Shown in pieces: positions 10,338 through 22,279 of a DNA stretch of 64,000 bases. Location: the NCBI GenBank assembly GCA_951213105.1, contig OX578136.1, positions 155,069,178-155,133,177 on the forward strand, given 5' to 3'. This DNA comes from Amaurobius ferox. Taxonomy: Eukaryota; Arthropoda; Arachnida; Araneae; Amaurobiidae. The notes beneath the pieces are model-generated. The model did no database searches, had not been told where the DNA came from, and saw only the letters and a program-made list of their open reading frames with translations. Position 1 is the first letter of the stretch, and each line of letters begins with the position of its first letter. The position numbers were made by a program, and so were the translations under genes.

Positions 10338-12275
10338 CTTTCTCATATGTAGTATTGAGAGAGTATTGTTTTTAGAAAAATTTTCGATTTCAAGATTTTG
10401 ATGCCAATATATGTTTTAAGGCCTCCTGAACACGTTTTGACTATTTTTGGAGTAATGTCTGTCTGTATGCCTGTGGCCAATTTTTTACGCACACGATAGC
10501 GGTAACAAATATCAATGGATTATCATGAAACTTTATGTCCGTTTCTGTTATCAAAATTCTAGAACTTGTTAGAATTTTTTTTTTTAATTTGACCGAAAAC
10601 TTCTAAATTTATTTGAAATTTTATATTTTTTTTTAACATGGCAGTATAGGATTAAATTTGATATAATCATGCGTAAAACAATATTTATGGATCAATCATC
10701 ACGAGACTTTATAGTTTCAATCATTGTTGTGAAAAATAGCCGCGATACAATATTTTTGTATTTGACGTCATTATCCCACCTCGAGGGGCAAATTACCTGC
10801 CCCCCGGTGGTACATTGTCAAGTATAGTATCGAAATATTTTTTCAAACCCTTTAAAGTGAAGGGTAACAATGTTATAATTATAATCATTTGGACCCACGA
10901 TAGTGATTTATCAAAAATTTTCTTTCAAAATTTAAATAAAAAAGCTTTTAACAAGAAAGATCAATCATGCTTAAAGCATTGATTATGAAACACTTTCCAA
11001 CTTCAATGCAAGTTTATTTAAACATCTCTAAAATGCAATACATTCCTCGGTAATATTTTAAAACTTATTACAATACTACATTAATTTATTTTATTTGAAA
11101 ACTTAAATCTTCATAGAAAAAAACGAACTTCATTCAAATGACGGCATTGAAATAAAATTGCCTGGTTTATACATCTCTAAAATGCGATACATTCCTCGGT
11201 AATATTTTTAAAATTATCATAATACAGCAATAATTTATTATATTTGAAAACTTCATCGAAAACAACTGAAATTCATTCAAATGACGTCATAGAAAAAATA
11301 ATACGCCTGGCTCTCTCTATAAAAGCAGCATTTCATTCATAAACTATTTCCCATTCATTTCATTCATCACAATACTATAATAATTTATTTTATTTAAAAA
11401 CTTAAGACCATGGAGCTACAAGTAATTAAACTCTATGATTAAAACTTCATCGAAAAAAATCGTCCTTCTCTCTGTAAAATCAATGAATATTTCATTCATA
11501 TCAGCCATGCAGACTCCATGAGCTAAATAATTTTGCTTTAAAGAAATGCAGCAATTCTTGTACATTCTACATATTTTGCTGTTTACATTTTACATAAGTG
11601 AAAAATAAGCTTCGTTGTAAAAATAATCAAATTTGGATGATCATTTAAACTCAAATATATTGTAATTGCGTTGTTTCAGTATGTAGACGCATAGAATTTA
11701 AGCAAAATTAAGCGGTTTTAGGACGGATACAACACTCAATATGATTTAAAAAGAACTTTAAAAATCACGATTTTGAGACAAGATGGATGCCATATTTCAT
11801 TTTGAAGTGGGCCATGCGATCTCTTCATATAATGGTCACGTGATCGCTTCATATAAGAGGTGTAATTATTATTTTAATTTTTATTTTAAAAAACTACTGA
11901 ATATATTTTGCTGAATTTTTTTTTATATATTTCATGGGATAATTTGAATATTACCTAAAATTTTCGAAGCAATTTGTGAATTTTAAATCCGCTTAAAAAA
12001 TGTTTGAAAAATTAGGTCCCATAGGGTTCAATGTATTTCATTTTTTCAACCCGGGTTCAATCCAAAACTAATTGGGTGATATTATTGATTTATATTCCCA
12101 TAAATCCTACAGACCGTCTGAACGACATACTAAAATTTCATTTTTATTAAGTCATTTTTACGGCAGTTATCGAGTTAACGGACAGACAGACAGACAGAAT
12201 GAACAAAGTCATAAACACTTTTCAACTTTGTTGTAAAGTATTAATAAAAATGGATTCTGGTATGAGAAAGTTGGG
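10338..12275 (-). mobile_element. D element split by a C element
   Basis: The hairpin end ACTTTCTCATATG..GAGAGAGT (10338-10367) is followed by a GTCTGTCTG tract and a region matching D copies at 24893-25582 and 46559-48849 in reverse. The match stops near 10949 and resumes at 12243 with the complement of the D start (AATGGATTCTGGTATGAGAAAGT). The intervening 1.3 kb is a C element. One 77-bp unit of the D satellite occurs at about 10835-10910. Confidence 0.7.
10950..12242 (+). mobile_element. C element, copy 1, inserted in a D element
   Basis: Starts AACAAGAAAGATCAATCATG with an early hairpin (AATCATGC..GCATTGATT). It ends with a (GACA)n tract, the motif AATGAACAAAGTCATAAACA and a terminal hairpin (CAAC/GTTG stem extending to ACTTT/AAAGT). 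Inside are several AT-rich direct repeats (ATCTCTAAAATGCRATACAT and the following part recur at about 11024 and 11171). No protein is encoded. Other copies lie at 18071, 20664, 39222, 48850, 60308 and 61985. Confidence 0.75.
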
Positions 12276-12289
12276 TTGAGCTACACTCC

Positions 12290-13690
12290 AGTAAATTTTA
12301 TTAATGATTGATTTCACAACAATGTCTGAAAACGTTGAAAATACGGCAATCTACCGTGATCGAATGTGAAATATTGTTTTACCTACCGATATTTCCATGT
12401 TTACAAAAATTACAAAATGTGCGCGCATTTCATGCATTAATTTGAAGCGGTTTTTGATATTCAGCACATTTAAATAACTATTAATTACTTCTAGGGAACT
12501 GTGTTTATAACTAAATGTGATATTTAGTTATGTGATATTAGTGTGTGTGGAAATGACTGATATTGATTACAGTCGAACACGCTTATGCCGAATTTCAAAA
12601 GAAATTTACCAAAATCTTTAAGCGCCATTTTGTGTTATTTCGCTGCAATTAATATTTATATCATTTTGCATGAGTATTCCGTGTATAAATTCGTTGTAAA
12701 AAAAACTGCCGTTTTCAAAGCATAGAATCTTGCTCCTAGTATAATAGTTAACGTCAACGGACCTGTTTTGTCCCTCTTAGCGTTCATCAACACTCCTAAT
12801 AGAGACATTTTTGAAATAAATTCATTCGGTTTTGGGGGTTCGTGGATCTTGAGGAAAGTACAAGCACATACTATTCTTCAATAATTTGTCAGTTGATCAT
12901 TCCAGTAGAGCTTAGCTATTTTTTAATGCTTAATAGAATTAAAAGTAACGTAAATCTGGAATTTATTTAATTAGCTTTTACAGACCTTAACACCGTAATT
13001 TAGTTTCTTTTGTACAATATGGAGCCAATTTTGTTAGATCTAATACATCGCCCTTTCTTATGAAATTCCCCCTAATTTTATTATAAAATGAGAGAATATT
13101 TAAAATATTTTTGTATCATATATTTGGGAAAGAAGTAACTTATTATGTACTAGTTGGAAATGTCTTCCCGCTATCCCTCTAGAGAAATATGAATTAGCAA
13201 TGATAATTAAAATAGCTATGTCTGAGCTATTAGATAATCTATATAAAACTTCAAGTCATTTACCAATTATCTTTCATAAATTGCTGTTTTAAAAGATTAT
13301 TATTTTAGAACTATTGTTTTTAAAAATTATTAGAGAACGTTTACATTCTAGTATTTATCATTTACCTTTCAGAAAAATTTATATAAAATTTATTTTAATA
13401 TGAAAAATGATTTACCTTTCAAAGAATCAATACTAAAGGACAAAAAAAGAAACATTTGGAATGCTATTGTAGCTGTCACCAAGCTTACTGTTAGATTTTT
13501 TAAAATGAGTTTTCGAAATATGGGAAGTTTGAATATTTTGGAGTATATTCTAAATTTCGGGGAGTATTTTAATACCCCTCTTGGACATGCCCCCCCGTGT
13601 CACAGCCGCAATTCAAATCATGGATCTCTGCTTGGTCAGTCGATAATCTATCCATTGAGCTGATGAGACGACAGATTTTCCATCTATAGC
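12290..13690. other. AT-rich intergenic, nothing recognised
   Basis: Only short random ORFs. The one at 13400-13663 starts in AT-rich DNA and has no splice context. Confidence 0.4.
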
Positions 13691-13714
13691 TGAAGTGGAC
13701 TCTATGACTTCATG

Positions 13715-14098
13715 TTGTTGTTGAGACCCAGACCGTTCGACCTACCAGAAAGGTGTAAGGTAACTGTTCGGACGGACGGGAAGTGCCACCCAATTTAGAC
13801 CGGAACCCAGTGGGGGAGGCATCCACAGGGACCGTACCCTCCTTTCCTTACCACCAACCTCTCGGAAGAACTTACGGACCCACATATTTAACGTGATCGT
13901 ACTCCGCATGAACACGGCGGCAGTTGTGGCAGCGTGCAAATCCAGCGTGCAAACCACAGGGCAACCGAGCCCGAAATGTGCCAACAGCACGCGGTGTTCC
14001 CAGGTGGTCACCCACCCAAGTACTAACCGCGCCCGATGCTGCTTGACTTCGGTGATATAACGAGAACCGCTGTTTTCAGCACGGTGGGGCCGTTGACC
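13715..14098 (-). mobile_element. 5S rRNA-headed SINE, family F5S, copy 1
   Basis: On the minus strand the element starts with 118 nt (14097-13980) that match eukaryotic 5S rRNA, including GGTTCTCGTTATATCACCGA, AAGCAGCATCGGGCGCGG, TTAGTACTTGGGTGGGTGA and GGGAACACCGCGTGCTG. A linker of about 60 nt contains GTGGTTTGCACGC, which resembles the A-box side of the family F tRNA head. Then comes the same body as family F SINEs and a (CAA)n tail. The perfect 13-bp target repeat CTATGACTTCATG lies at 13702-13714 and 14099-14111. The 5S internal promoter sequence is largely intact. Confidence 0.92.
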
Positions 14099-14111
14099 CT
14101 ATGACTTCATG

Positions 14112-14916
14112 TGTTTTAGTTGTTAGATATCAGCAGTTAGGAACTTACTGCCCTAGAGAAAATCATACACTTGTTACATCGAATTTTTTTTCAACTCTTG
14201 CAAGTTCTTTATTTGCATTTTCAGAAACAAAAACCCCATTGCGTCAAAATATTTCACAACAAAGACAAATCCCTTGGATAACATTCAGAAATCAAAAATT
14301 CTTTGTTCCCACTCACCCTCCCTTTTCACCTCGATCTTTGTTTTGACAGAACTCCACCCATGAAAGTAACAAACTGAAACAAATTGGAGCTTTATATCGC
14401 TACAATAACAGAACTTTCCCTTGATCAGAATCATGCATTCTCCAGAAACAGAAAGTCCCGGGGTCGTTCTATCGTTATTATCTTTTTATCATTATTATCT
14501 TTTGTTCCGCATTTTATTCCAGGCCGGCATTAACAGCTATCGGGAGCTGAGCTGCCATTTTGTTCCTAGTCTCGTGCCAGACTGCATTTCAGAGCGATCG
14601 AGTAGCTAGATAGTGTTAGAAACTGGACCAGAGTCTTTCCGCTGTTTTTGGTGCTATAAATTTATATGGAAAGAGAGAAACCATTGTTTTAGAATGTTCT
14701 AAACGTTATGTAGAATATTAAGAGAGTGGGTGGCTATTATAAAGAGACAGATGTGGTTATGGCGCGGTAATGGGGAACAGTGCCTGGCGTGTGTCCGATG
14801 TCTATCTACGGCTTGACTTAATATGAGTTCCGGTTTGGTGAGATTGTCCTTGTGACGTTGTCTCAGCCAATTCCTTATTTTATTTCAATTCGAAAATTAG
14901 GTGTAGTTATATCCGA
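14112..14916. other. intergenic, nothing recognised
   Basis: Mixed composition with open frames at 14101-14346 and 14421-14609 but no conserved motif, acceptor or donor that would support an exon. Confidence 0.4.
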
Positions 14917-15047
14917 GTGTAATAATAGCGATTGACCATATTTAATTAGATGCAATAATAGCGATTGCCCATATTTAATTAGATGCAATAATAGCGATTG
15001 CCTATATTTAATTAGATGCAATAATGGCGATTGCCCATATTTTATTA
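14917..15047. repeat. 33-bp minisatellite, block 1
   Basis: Three to four units of a 33-bp repeat with core GCAATAATAGCGATTGCCC followed by ATATTTAATTAGAT. The unit is the same as in the blocks at 15397 and 15569. It ends in a GTGTGTGAGTGTG tract next to a SINE-like tail piece. Confidence 0.88.
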
Positions 15048-15059
15048 GGTGTGTGTGAG

Positions 15060-15350
15060 TGTGAAGACCCAGACCGTCCGACTCATCCAGAGGACTTGAG
15101 TATCTAATTGGACGGCCGGGAAGAGATCCGGCGACAACACCAGAAAAAACACAACTAAACAAAACAGCAAACAAACAAAGCAGTAATCAAAAACAAAACA
15201 CAACACCAAAATAACACAGCAAACCAAAATAAAAGGGAAGGCGCCACCACCGGGGAGGAGCAAGCAAAAACCAAGGGGATCAACAACCAGAGAAAAAGTT
15301 AAAAGCAGCAATGGCTCTCAGGCTGTTCAAGTGATTTTGTTGGATATTTC
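15060..15350 (-). mobile_element. SINE-like or retroelement 3' fragment between minisatellite blocks
   Basis: GAAGACCCAGACCGTCCGAC and GGACGGCCGGGAAG match the 3' end of family F SINEs. The rest is A- and C-rich (AACACAACTAAACAAAACAG and similar) and does not match the F body, so this is a related but distinct element or a chimera. A similar short tail piece sits at 15513-15568 between two more minisatellite blocks. Confidence 0.45.
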
Positions 15351-15396
15351 TCTCGCTATGAGAACACAGTTTTTAAATTTGTATTTAAATAATTAC

Positions 15397-15512
15397 ACCA
15401 TATTTAATTAGGTGTAATAATAGCGATTACCCATATTTAATTAAGTGTAATAATGGCGATTGCCCATATTAAATTAGGTGTAATAATAACCATTACCCAT
15501 ATTTAATTAGGT
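15397..15512. repeat. 33-bp minisatellite, block 2
   Basis: About three and a half units of the same 33-bp repeat, with substitutions (GGTGTAATAATAACCATTAC in the last unit). Confidence 0.85.
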
Positions 15513-15568
15513 CGAAAGCCCAGGCCACCCGACTCGTCCTAGGACTCAGAGCAATTAGATGCATGGCC

Positions 15569-15809
15569 GGATATTTAATTAGGTGTAATAATAGCGATTG
15601 CCCATATTTAATTAGATGCAATAATAGCGATTGCCCATATTTAATTAGGTGTAATAATAGCGATTGCCCATATTTAATTAGGTGTAATAATAGCGATAGC
15701 CCATATTTAATTAGGTGTAATAATAGCGATTGCCCATATTTAATTAGATGTAATAATAGCTATTGCCCATATTTAATTAGGTGTAGTAATAGCGATTGCC
15801 CACATTTAA
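15569..15809. repeat. 33-bp minisatellite, block 3
   Basis: Seven units of the 33-bp repeat, highly similar to each other. Because 33 is a multiple of three, one frame stays open and reads as an 11-residue periodic peptide (YLIRCNNSDCP). There is no start context, splice site or substitution pattern that would argue for translation, so I call it a repeat only. Confidence 0.92.
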
Positions 15810-16178
15810 AATTACGGGTAATTGTTTTAAAATTACAATTTATTTTCAGTCCCACTTCGTGTAATTTTCAGTGTCATTATCTGTTTTAAAGAGCATTAAC
15901 ACGTCACAAAGGGCGTAAGTATTTAAGTTCTAAGCATAACTGCCGTTCTGGAGTTAAAACTACAGAACTAAGCGCTCTCGGATGTAATAATCGAAGTACC
16001 TGATTTAATTAAAATTCCATTTTATCGCAGTGTGAATCGACTTAATTATTGATGCATTGAATGTTGTAATAGGGCACAAAAACTGACTATCTGAACCAAG
16101 AAAATAAAAATGAAATTGATTTGTATTGCGTTAAATTGAAATTTCTTTCTTGTTTGTCAACTTGGTTTGCATTATTTC

Positions 16179-16690
16179 TGCAGGGTTCCTAGGAAAGTCT
16201 TTAAACACTCCTCAACAATCTCGTAATGAAAGAACCCCTGATGACGTTGGATGAATAATCAGGGACCCCATGGTCACTCTACTATAAGCATATATATAGT
16301 GAAGTGAATATGCCCGATCGAACAAAGAGGTTTTCAGCGCCTCTAGAGGAGAATTGGAGGTTAGCAACACGAACTCGACAACAAAACCAGATGGCTGAAA
16401 AAAGTCACAGTTGTAGAGCATTGTCTAATTCATAGGAATCGCCAATAAACATGATTACAGGTTTAATTGATACAATGGTGTTGTGGTAAAATTGTTATAT
16501 TTAGGGATGATGCAATGAACAGCACTTACAACAAGAACAGGAATTTAATCAAAATACCTTCCGCCATCAAAATGTTTCGCCATCTGCTTATTGAAAATAC
16601 CTTCCACCATTGGAAATGCGCATTTGATTCGAGAAAAAATGTTACACTATATTTACTTATAAATAATGGTATGGGGCGTCTTTAAGGTGA
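16179..16690 (+). mobile_element. MITE family S, partial copy 3
   Basis: Starts GCAGGGTTCCTAGGAAAGTC, the terminal repeat seen in the copies at 23409 and 54832. It shares with them CAGTTGTAGAGCATTGT (16409), an AACAGGAATTTAAT-like motif and ATTCGAGAAAAAATGT. The far end is not clear. Confidence 0.55.
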
Positions 16691-17099
16691 GGGGTTAGGG
16701 GGGTTCAATCCCCCTTCTAAATTAAAAAGTTTAAAAATGCTTTCTAAATACACATGTGATAAAAAAAAATTGAATCTCCATTTAGTTTGTCGTTCTGATG
16801 TCCTTCAACTAGAAAAACAACCCGTTTTAACCTCCAATAATTAAAAAAAATAAATAATAATAATAAAATAAAAGAATAGTTAAGGAGATTTTATAAACTA
16901 AGAATTTAAAAGGAAATGCTCCAGCTACTGCATCACTGCAATATTGGAAAAATTCTTCTAATGTAATAAAACCCTAAGTCTCAAAATTTGGAAAAATCCC
17001 AGTTCCTGAAGCTCGTAGAAGAAGCTAAGATCAAAAACCAGTTATTTAGAGACTGGAGGTCTGCATGGATCTAATTAAAAATTAAAAAAAAAATTACCC

Positions 17100-17800
17100 G
17101 GATTCAAAACAGTAAGAACTCAGAATAACTCTGCTAAAGCCCAAGAATATTTTTTTAATAATTCACCCGAGCCTGACCCATCCGGAAAACACTCAAAGCC
17201 AGTCTCAAATCAGTCGAGGCCCGGCTCGAATTCTTTGCAATACATTGAAGCCTGTTACCCTGTATGATGATCCAAATTTGCTATTTAAGGAATAAAACAT
17301 AAGTTATATTACATACTAGCCGCCTTTGGCGACCAGCCTGTTCGCCACCCTTGAAAATTCTGACCGTGGCATATTTATTTTGCTGTATCCAGGCCAGAAC
17401 ATATTTTCTGTTACTATAGTTTCAAACAACTTAAATGTTGAGAATAGCAATGTTTGATTTCAACTTCGGAATGTCATCGAATAAATAAGTTTTTAATGTT
17501 ACATCCGAAGACGTTTTATAATTTTTCTGTATCCGGTTCTAATTTACCCGTCTGTGTTCTCCGTACAGAGGAAACTTACTTCATATGGGACGAGGAGACT
17601 ATTATTCACTAATTGAAAATGTTTTTTCATACGTCATTTCAAACTTGTCTGTTTCAATTTTGATCTATTTTTGACTTTATTTATTTTGACTCGACCCAAA
17701 CCAAGCCGAATTTAATAAAACGTGGCCCGAACACGGATCGTGGGCCAAGTCGGGGCTCAGCTCACGGACCAGACTGAAGCCCGTATAGACATCTAACTTA
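17100..17800. other. degenerate interspersed repeat with GGCCCG-type words
   Basis: Segments such as GTCGAGGCCCGGCTCGAATT (17213) and GTGGCCCGAACACGGATCGT (17722) resemble the 54500-54620 region (GGACCAGGCCCGCATC). Another motif, ACTAGCCGCCTTTGGCGACC at 17325, looks like the start of a different dispersed element. I cannot define ends. Confidence 0.3.
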
Positions 17801-18070
17801 GACCCCTTGAGATTGATATTTAATAATAAACCCCCTCCCATACTGATTACGCCACTGAATAGCGGTTGTGTGGCTAGCACCCGATAAAATATAACAAGTA
17901 TTTGTTGCTTTCTATACATGCGTTTCGGGCATTATAAATGCCTTCATCATAAAATGCTTGTAGTTCTAAAAATTAAATGATACGGATGATTTCGTATAAT
18001 TTCAAATATGTATCAATTTTATGAATGTATTTTATGCGATAAAATTTTAATAAATGTCTGTAATATTAAA

Positions 18071-19056
18071 CAGAAAAGATTAATCATGCATAAAGCATTG
18101 ATTATGAAACACTTCCAACTGAAATGCAATTGTATTTAAACATCTCTAAAATGCGATACTTTTAGCAGTGATATTTTTTAAATTATCACAACACAATAAT
18201 TTATTTTACTTGGAAATTTAAAACTTCATCAGAAAAGGCAATGCTATAAAATCGTCTGCTTCTCTATGTAAAATCAATGAAGATTTCATTCATATTACTT
18301 ATATTCCAGACTCTAGAGCTAAATAATTTTGAGTTAAAAATTCAGCAATTCTTATACAACTGATCTTACAATCACTTGTTTTGTTTACATTTTGCATACG
18401 TTAATATTAAGCTTCGTTGTAGAACTAATCAAAGTTGAGTGATCATTTAAAATAAAAAATATTGTAATTGCTTAGGCACATAATTTAGATACACAGATAA
18501 TATGCAAAAATAAAGCGGATTTAGGACGAATGTAACACTAAATATAAATACCTATAAGCGTCCCTTAAAAATCCCGATTTTCACTAAGCGAAAAAAAAAT
18601 GGATGCCAAATTATATTTTGCAATGAGTCACGCGATCTCTTCATATAATATGGGTGTAATTATTATTTAATTTTTTATTTAAAAAAAAACTACTTAACAT
18701 ATTTTGATGAAATTTATTTTACACATTTTATGTGATAGTTTCAATATTTCCTAAAATTTTTAAAGCAATTTGTGAATTTTAATTCCGCTTAAAAAATGTT
18801 TAAAAAATTAGGCCCTATTGTATGTATTAGGTCTCAATCTATTACATTTTTTCAACCCGGGTTAAATTCAAAACTAATTGGGTGATATTATTATTTTACA
18901 ATCCCATATGTATCCCAAACCGTCTCAACAACATACTAAAATTTCATTTTGAAAAATTCATTTTACGGCAGTTATCGTGCGAACGAACAGACAAACGGAC
19001 AGACAGACAGAATGAACAAAGTCATAAACACTTTACAATTATGTTGAAAAGTGTTA
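18071..19056 (+). mobile_element. C element, copy 2
   Basis: Matches copy 1 from the AAAGATTAATCATGCATAAAG start, through the AT-rich body, to the (GACA)n tract (18985-19008) and the AGTCATAAACACTTTACAAT end. It is shorter than copy 1 because some internal direct repeats are missing. Confidence 0.75.
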
Positions 19057-19059
19057 CAA

Positions 19060-19930
19060 AAAAACTGCAATTTGCGCAAGTAGGGAAAACCACGCGTTTC
19101 GATTTGTTTTAATACTTCACAAGTTTGTAAATATAGCAAATAAAAGCAGATTTATGGTGTCAAAATTATTCAATGCACATCATGAAGACGCATTTGATCC
19201 GATTAAAAAACACTTTGATTAAAATATGAATACATGAATTATAGAACGATATTTCCATTTCCTAATTCTACACTTTCAATCACGCTAGACGAATAATATA
19301 AACCCAGAAGATATTATCTTTGGGAAACAAAACTTTTTGAAGCATGTAGCAATTAAAGCCCCATTTCCGAACACGGTTATCTTTCCATTCAGACGTCAGC
19401 ATCCAATTAACGTTCTCAACAGGCTCATTTGTGGATTGGCTCACAATTCTCGCTTTTTCATTCCTCGCTTCCTCATTAAATCAACAGATCTGTGAATGAC
19501 CGGAAGTCGCCCTTTGGAATTGCAGGATTCCTTGATATACGAGCCAGCCTTTCTCACAGGACTTCCTATAACGTTACCTCACGTCTGAAGTTGCAGAAAA
19601 CGTGCAAGACAACGCGATTGTGTTAATGACAACACCGTGGAGAAAGACCCATGGTAGTGCAGCCAGCCGTGGCATCTCCTCAGATGGATTTGATGCATTT
19701 TGCTTTGTTTTTACGAGAATATTAAAACGTGACGTATGTGCCACGTTTTATGAATCAGCAACCTAGAAATGAGCAAAGTAGTGCTTTTATGACAAATATA
19801 TTGAGGGAGCTTAGAAAAGGGGCTTGGTCTTATTTTTACTACAAATGATTCTCATCTTCGTCACATTCGTTACATATGTGGTACGACAATTTTATAGATG
19901 GTTTTAATCTATACTTCATGTAAGGACAAT
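19060..19930. other. intergenic, nothing recognised
   Basis: Contains a less AT-rich stretch (19360-19720) without a supportable exon. Confidence 0.4.
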
Positions 19931-20261
19931 ATACAGGGTGTCCAGAAAGTTCCGGAACGGAGCAATATCTCGAGAAATACACTTAAGATCAAAAAATAAA
20001 AAACACGTATTCAATATTTTTAGAAAAGCTATACAATGATACCAAACTTTACCCCCCCCCCCCAAAATTTCAAAGTTGCCCCACCCCAACTTCGCCCCAC
20101 CCCCTCCCCCCTCAACTTTGAAATTTTCAATGAGAACCCCCATTTTTTATTGCAGATTTGGATTCTCCAGAAAAAATTACTTACATTTGACCTACGATTT
20201 TTGATTTTTGCTCCCACAAACGGCGCTAAAATCGAAAAAAACGAAAGTGGGGCATTAACGT

Positions 20262-20380
20262 TTGAAAGTTACAGGAAAAAGCACCATGAGAGGAGTTACA
20301 GAAAAAAGCATGCTGATCATGAGAGCAAGGGGAGTTACAGAAAAAAGCACCCTGATCATGAGAGGCAAGGGGACTCATGT
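20262..20380. repeat. tandem repeat, about 37-bp unit, three copies
   Basis: Units share GAGTTACAGAAAAAAGCA and GATCATGAGAG. They lie inside the foldback element, next to its left arm. Confidence 0.7.
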
Positions 20381-20504
20381 TAATCAAGCACCCTGAAGGG
20401 AACAGAAAACTACTACGTCCACATCGTTGTTCCTGGGTAGTGCTGAAAGTAGTTTTGACCCATTTTCTAAACCGAAGTCAACAGTTGTCGCTGAAGTCAA
20501 CGGT

Positions 20505-20640
20505 TAGTGGGGGGGGGGGGGGGTGTGTGTGTGTCAATTTTAGCATCATTGGCTAGTTTTATTTTGAAAATATTGAGCAGGTAATTTTTTATTTTTCTAT
20601 CCGAAGTGTATTTCCCGAGACATTCCCATTGTTAAACGTT
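20505..20640. repeat. decayed foldback arm with poly-G and GT tract
   Basis: GTCAATTTTAGCATCATTGG and CCGAAGTGTATTTCCCGAGA match the right arm of element E, but with about 15-20 percent differences by eye. It begins with a G14-like run followed by (GT)n. It may be an older copy of the same family. Confidence 0.6.
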
Positions 20641-20663
20641 TGTGCCCTACTTCCGTTTTTTAG

Positions 20664-22003
20664 CATTTTACAACAAAGTTGAAAAGTGTTTATGACTTTG
20701 TTAACACTTTACAACAAAGTTGTAAAGTGTTTATGACTTTGTTCGTTCATTCATTCTGTCTGTCTGTCTGTCCGTTAGCACGATAACTGCCGTAAAAATG
20801 ACTTTATCAAAATGAAATTTTGGTATGTTGTTCAGACGGTCTGTGGGACCTATGGGAATATAAATGAATAATATCACCCAATTAATTTTGGATTGAATCC
20901 GGGTTGAAAAAATGAAATACATTGAACCCTATGGGACCTAATTCTTCAAACATTTTTAAGCGGATTTAAAATTCACAAATTACTTCGAAAATTTTAGGAA
21001 ATATTCAAATTATCCCATAGAATATATAAAAAAAATTTCAGCAAAATATATTCAGTAGTTTTTTAAATAAAAATTAAAATAATAATTACACCTTTTATAT
21101 GAAGCGATCACGTGACCCTATATGAAAAGATCACGTGACACACTTCAAAATAAAATATGGCATCCATCTTGTGTCAAAATCGTGATTTTTAAAGTTCTTT
21201 CTAATTCATATTTAGTTTTGAATCCGTCCTAAAACCGCTTTATTTTTGCTTAAATTCTGAGTATCTACATACTGAAATAACGCAATTACAATATATCTGA
21301 GTTTAAAGGATCACCCAACTTTGATTATTTCTACAACGAAGCCTATTTTTCACTTATGGAAAATGTAAATACCAAAAGATGTTGAATGAGTTGTACAAGA
21401 ATTGCTATTTCTTTAACGCAAAATTATATAACTCATGGAGTCTGTAAGATAGCCGATATGAATGAAATATCAATTGATTTTACAGAGAGAAGGACGATTT
21501 TTTCGATAAAGTTTTAAGCATAGAGTTTAATTACTTGTATCTCCATGGTCTTGTGCTTTTAAATAAAATAAATTATTATAGTATTGTGACGATTGAAATG
21601 AATGGAAAAATGTTTATCAATGAAGTGCTGATTTTATAGAGAGATCCAGGCTTGTTATATTTCGATGACGTCATTTGAATAAATTTCATTTGTTTTCGAT
21701 GAAGTTTTCAAATATAATAAATTATTGTAGTATTATGATAATTTTAAAATTATTATCGAGGAATGTATCGCATTTTAGAGATGTTTAAACCAGGCAATTT
21801 ATATTTTAATGCCGTCATTTGAATGAAGTTCATTTTTTCGATCAAATTTTAAGTTTTCAAATATAATAAATGAATGCAGTATTGTGATAATTTTAAAAAT
21901 ATTACCGAGGAATGCATCGCATTTTAGAGATGTTTAAATAAAATTGCATTGAAGTTGGAAAGTGCTTCATAATCAACGCTTTATGCATGATTGATCTTTC
22001 TTG
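20664..22003 (-). mobile_element. C element, copy 3, with duplicated terminal hairpin
   Basis: Reverse copy running from the ACAACAAAGTTG hairpin to GATTGATCTTTCTTGTC. The hairpin end is present twice in tandem (20664-20700 and 20701-20740). The second copy is the near-perfect palindrome AACACTTTACAAC-AAA-GTTGTAAAGTGTT. It sits between the two arms of foldback element E. Confidence 0.8.
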
Positions 22004-22279
22004 TCTTGATTATAGCGCCGTTTGTGGGAGCAAAAATCGTAGGCCAAATGTATGCAATTTTTTCTGGAGAATCCAAATCTGCAATAAAAAATGGGTGCTC
22101 CCATTGAAAATTTCAAAGTTGCCTCCCCCCCTTTCCCCAGGAGAGGGGAGGGGGTCAATTTTGGTATCATTGGATAGCTTTTCTAAAAATATTGAATACG
22201 TGTTTTTTATTTTTTGATCCGAAGTGTATTTCTCGAGATATTGCGCCGTTCCGGAACTTTCTGGAAACCCTGTATATAA

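Larger units (their letters stand above)
19932..22277. mobile_element. foldback element E with long inverted arms
   Basis: The left arm (19932-20225) and right arm (22012-22277) are inverted copies of each other. Both begin CAGGGT, then TCCAGAAAGTTCCGGAACGG, and share CAATATCTCGAGAAATACAC, ACACGTATTCAATATTTTTA and TTGCAGATTTGGATTCTCCA. TA flanks both ends, which fits a Tc1/mariner-like target choice. They differ mainly in the C/G-rich middle tract. The inside holds a 37-bp tandem repeat, a second decayed arm (20505-20640) and a whole C element, and encodes no transposase. Confidence 0.82.

Noticed and set aside
13980..14097. Genuine 5S rRNA gene
   Set aside because: The 5S sequence is fused to a SINE body and tail and flanked by target duplications at both loci; it is a retroposed copy.
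14917..15809. CRISPR-like array
   Set aside because: Units are contiguous tandem copies without distinct spacers and lie in eukaryotic DNA.
15563..15889. Periodic 11-residue ORF as a real repeat protein
   Set aside because: It follows from the 33-bp period. There is no promoter, splice or substitution evidence for translation.
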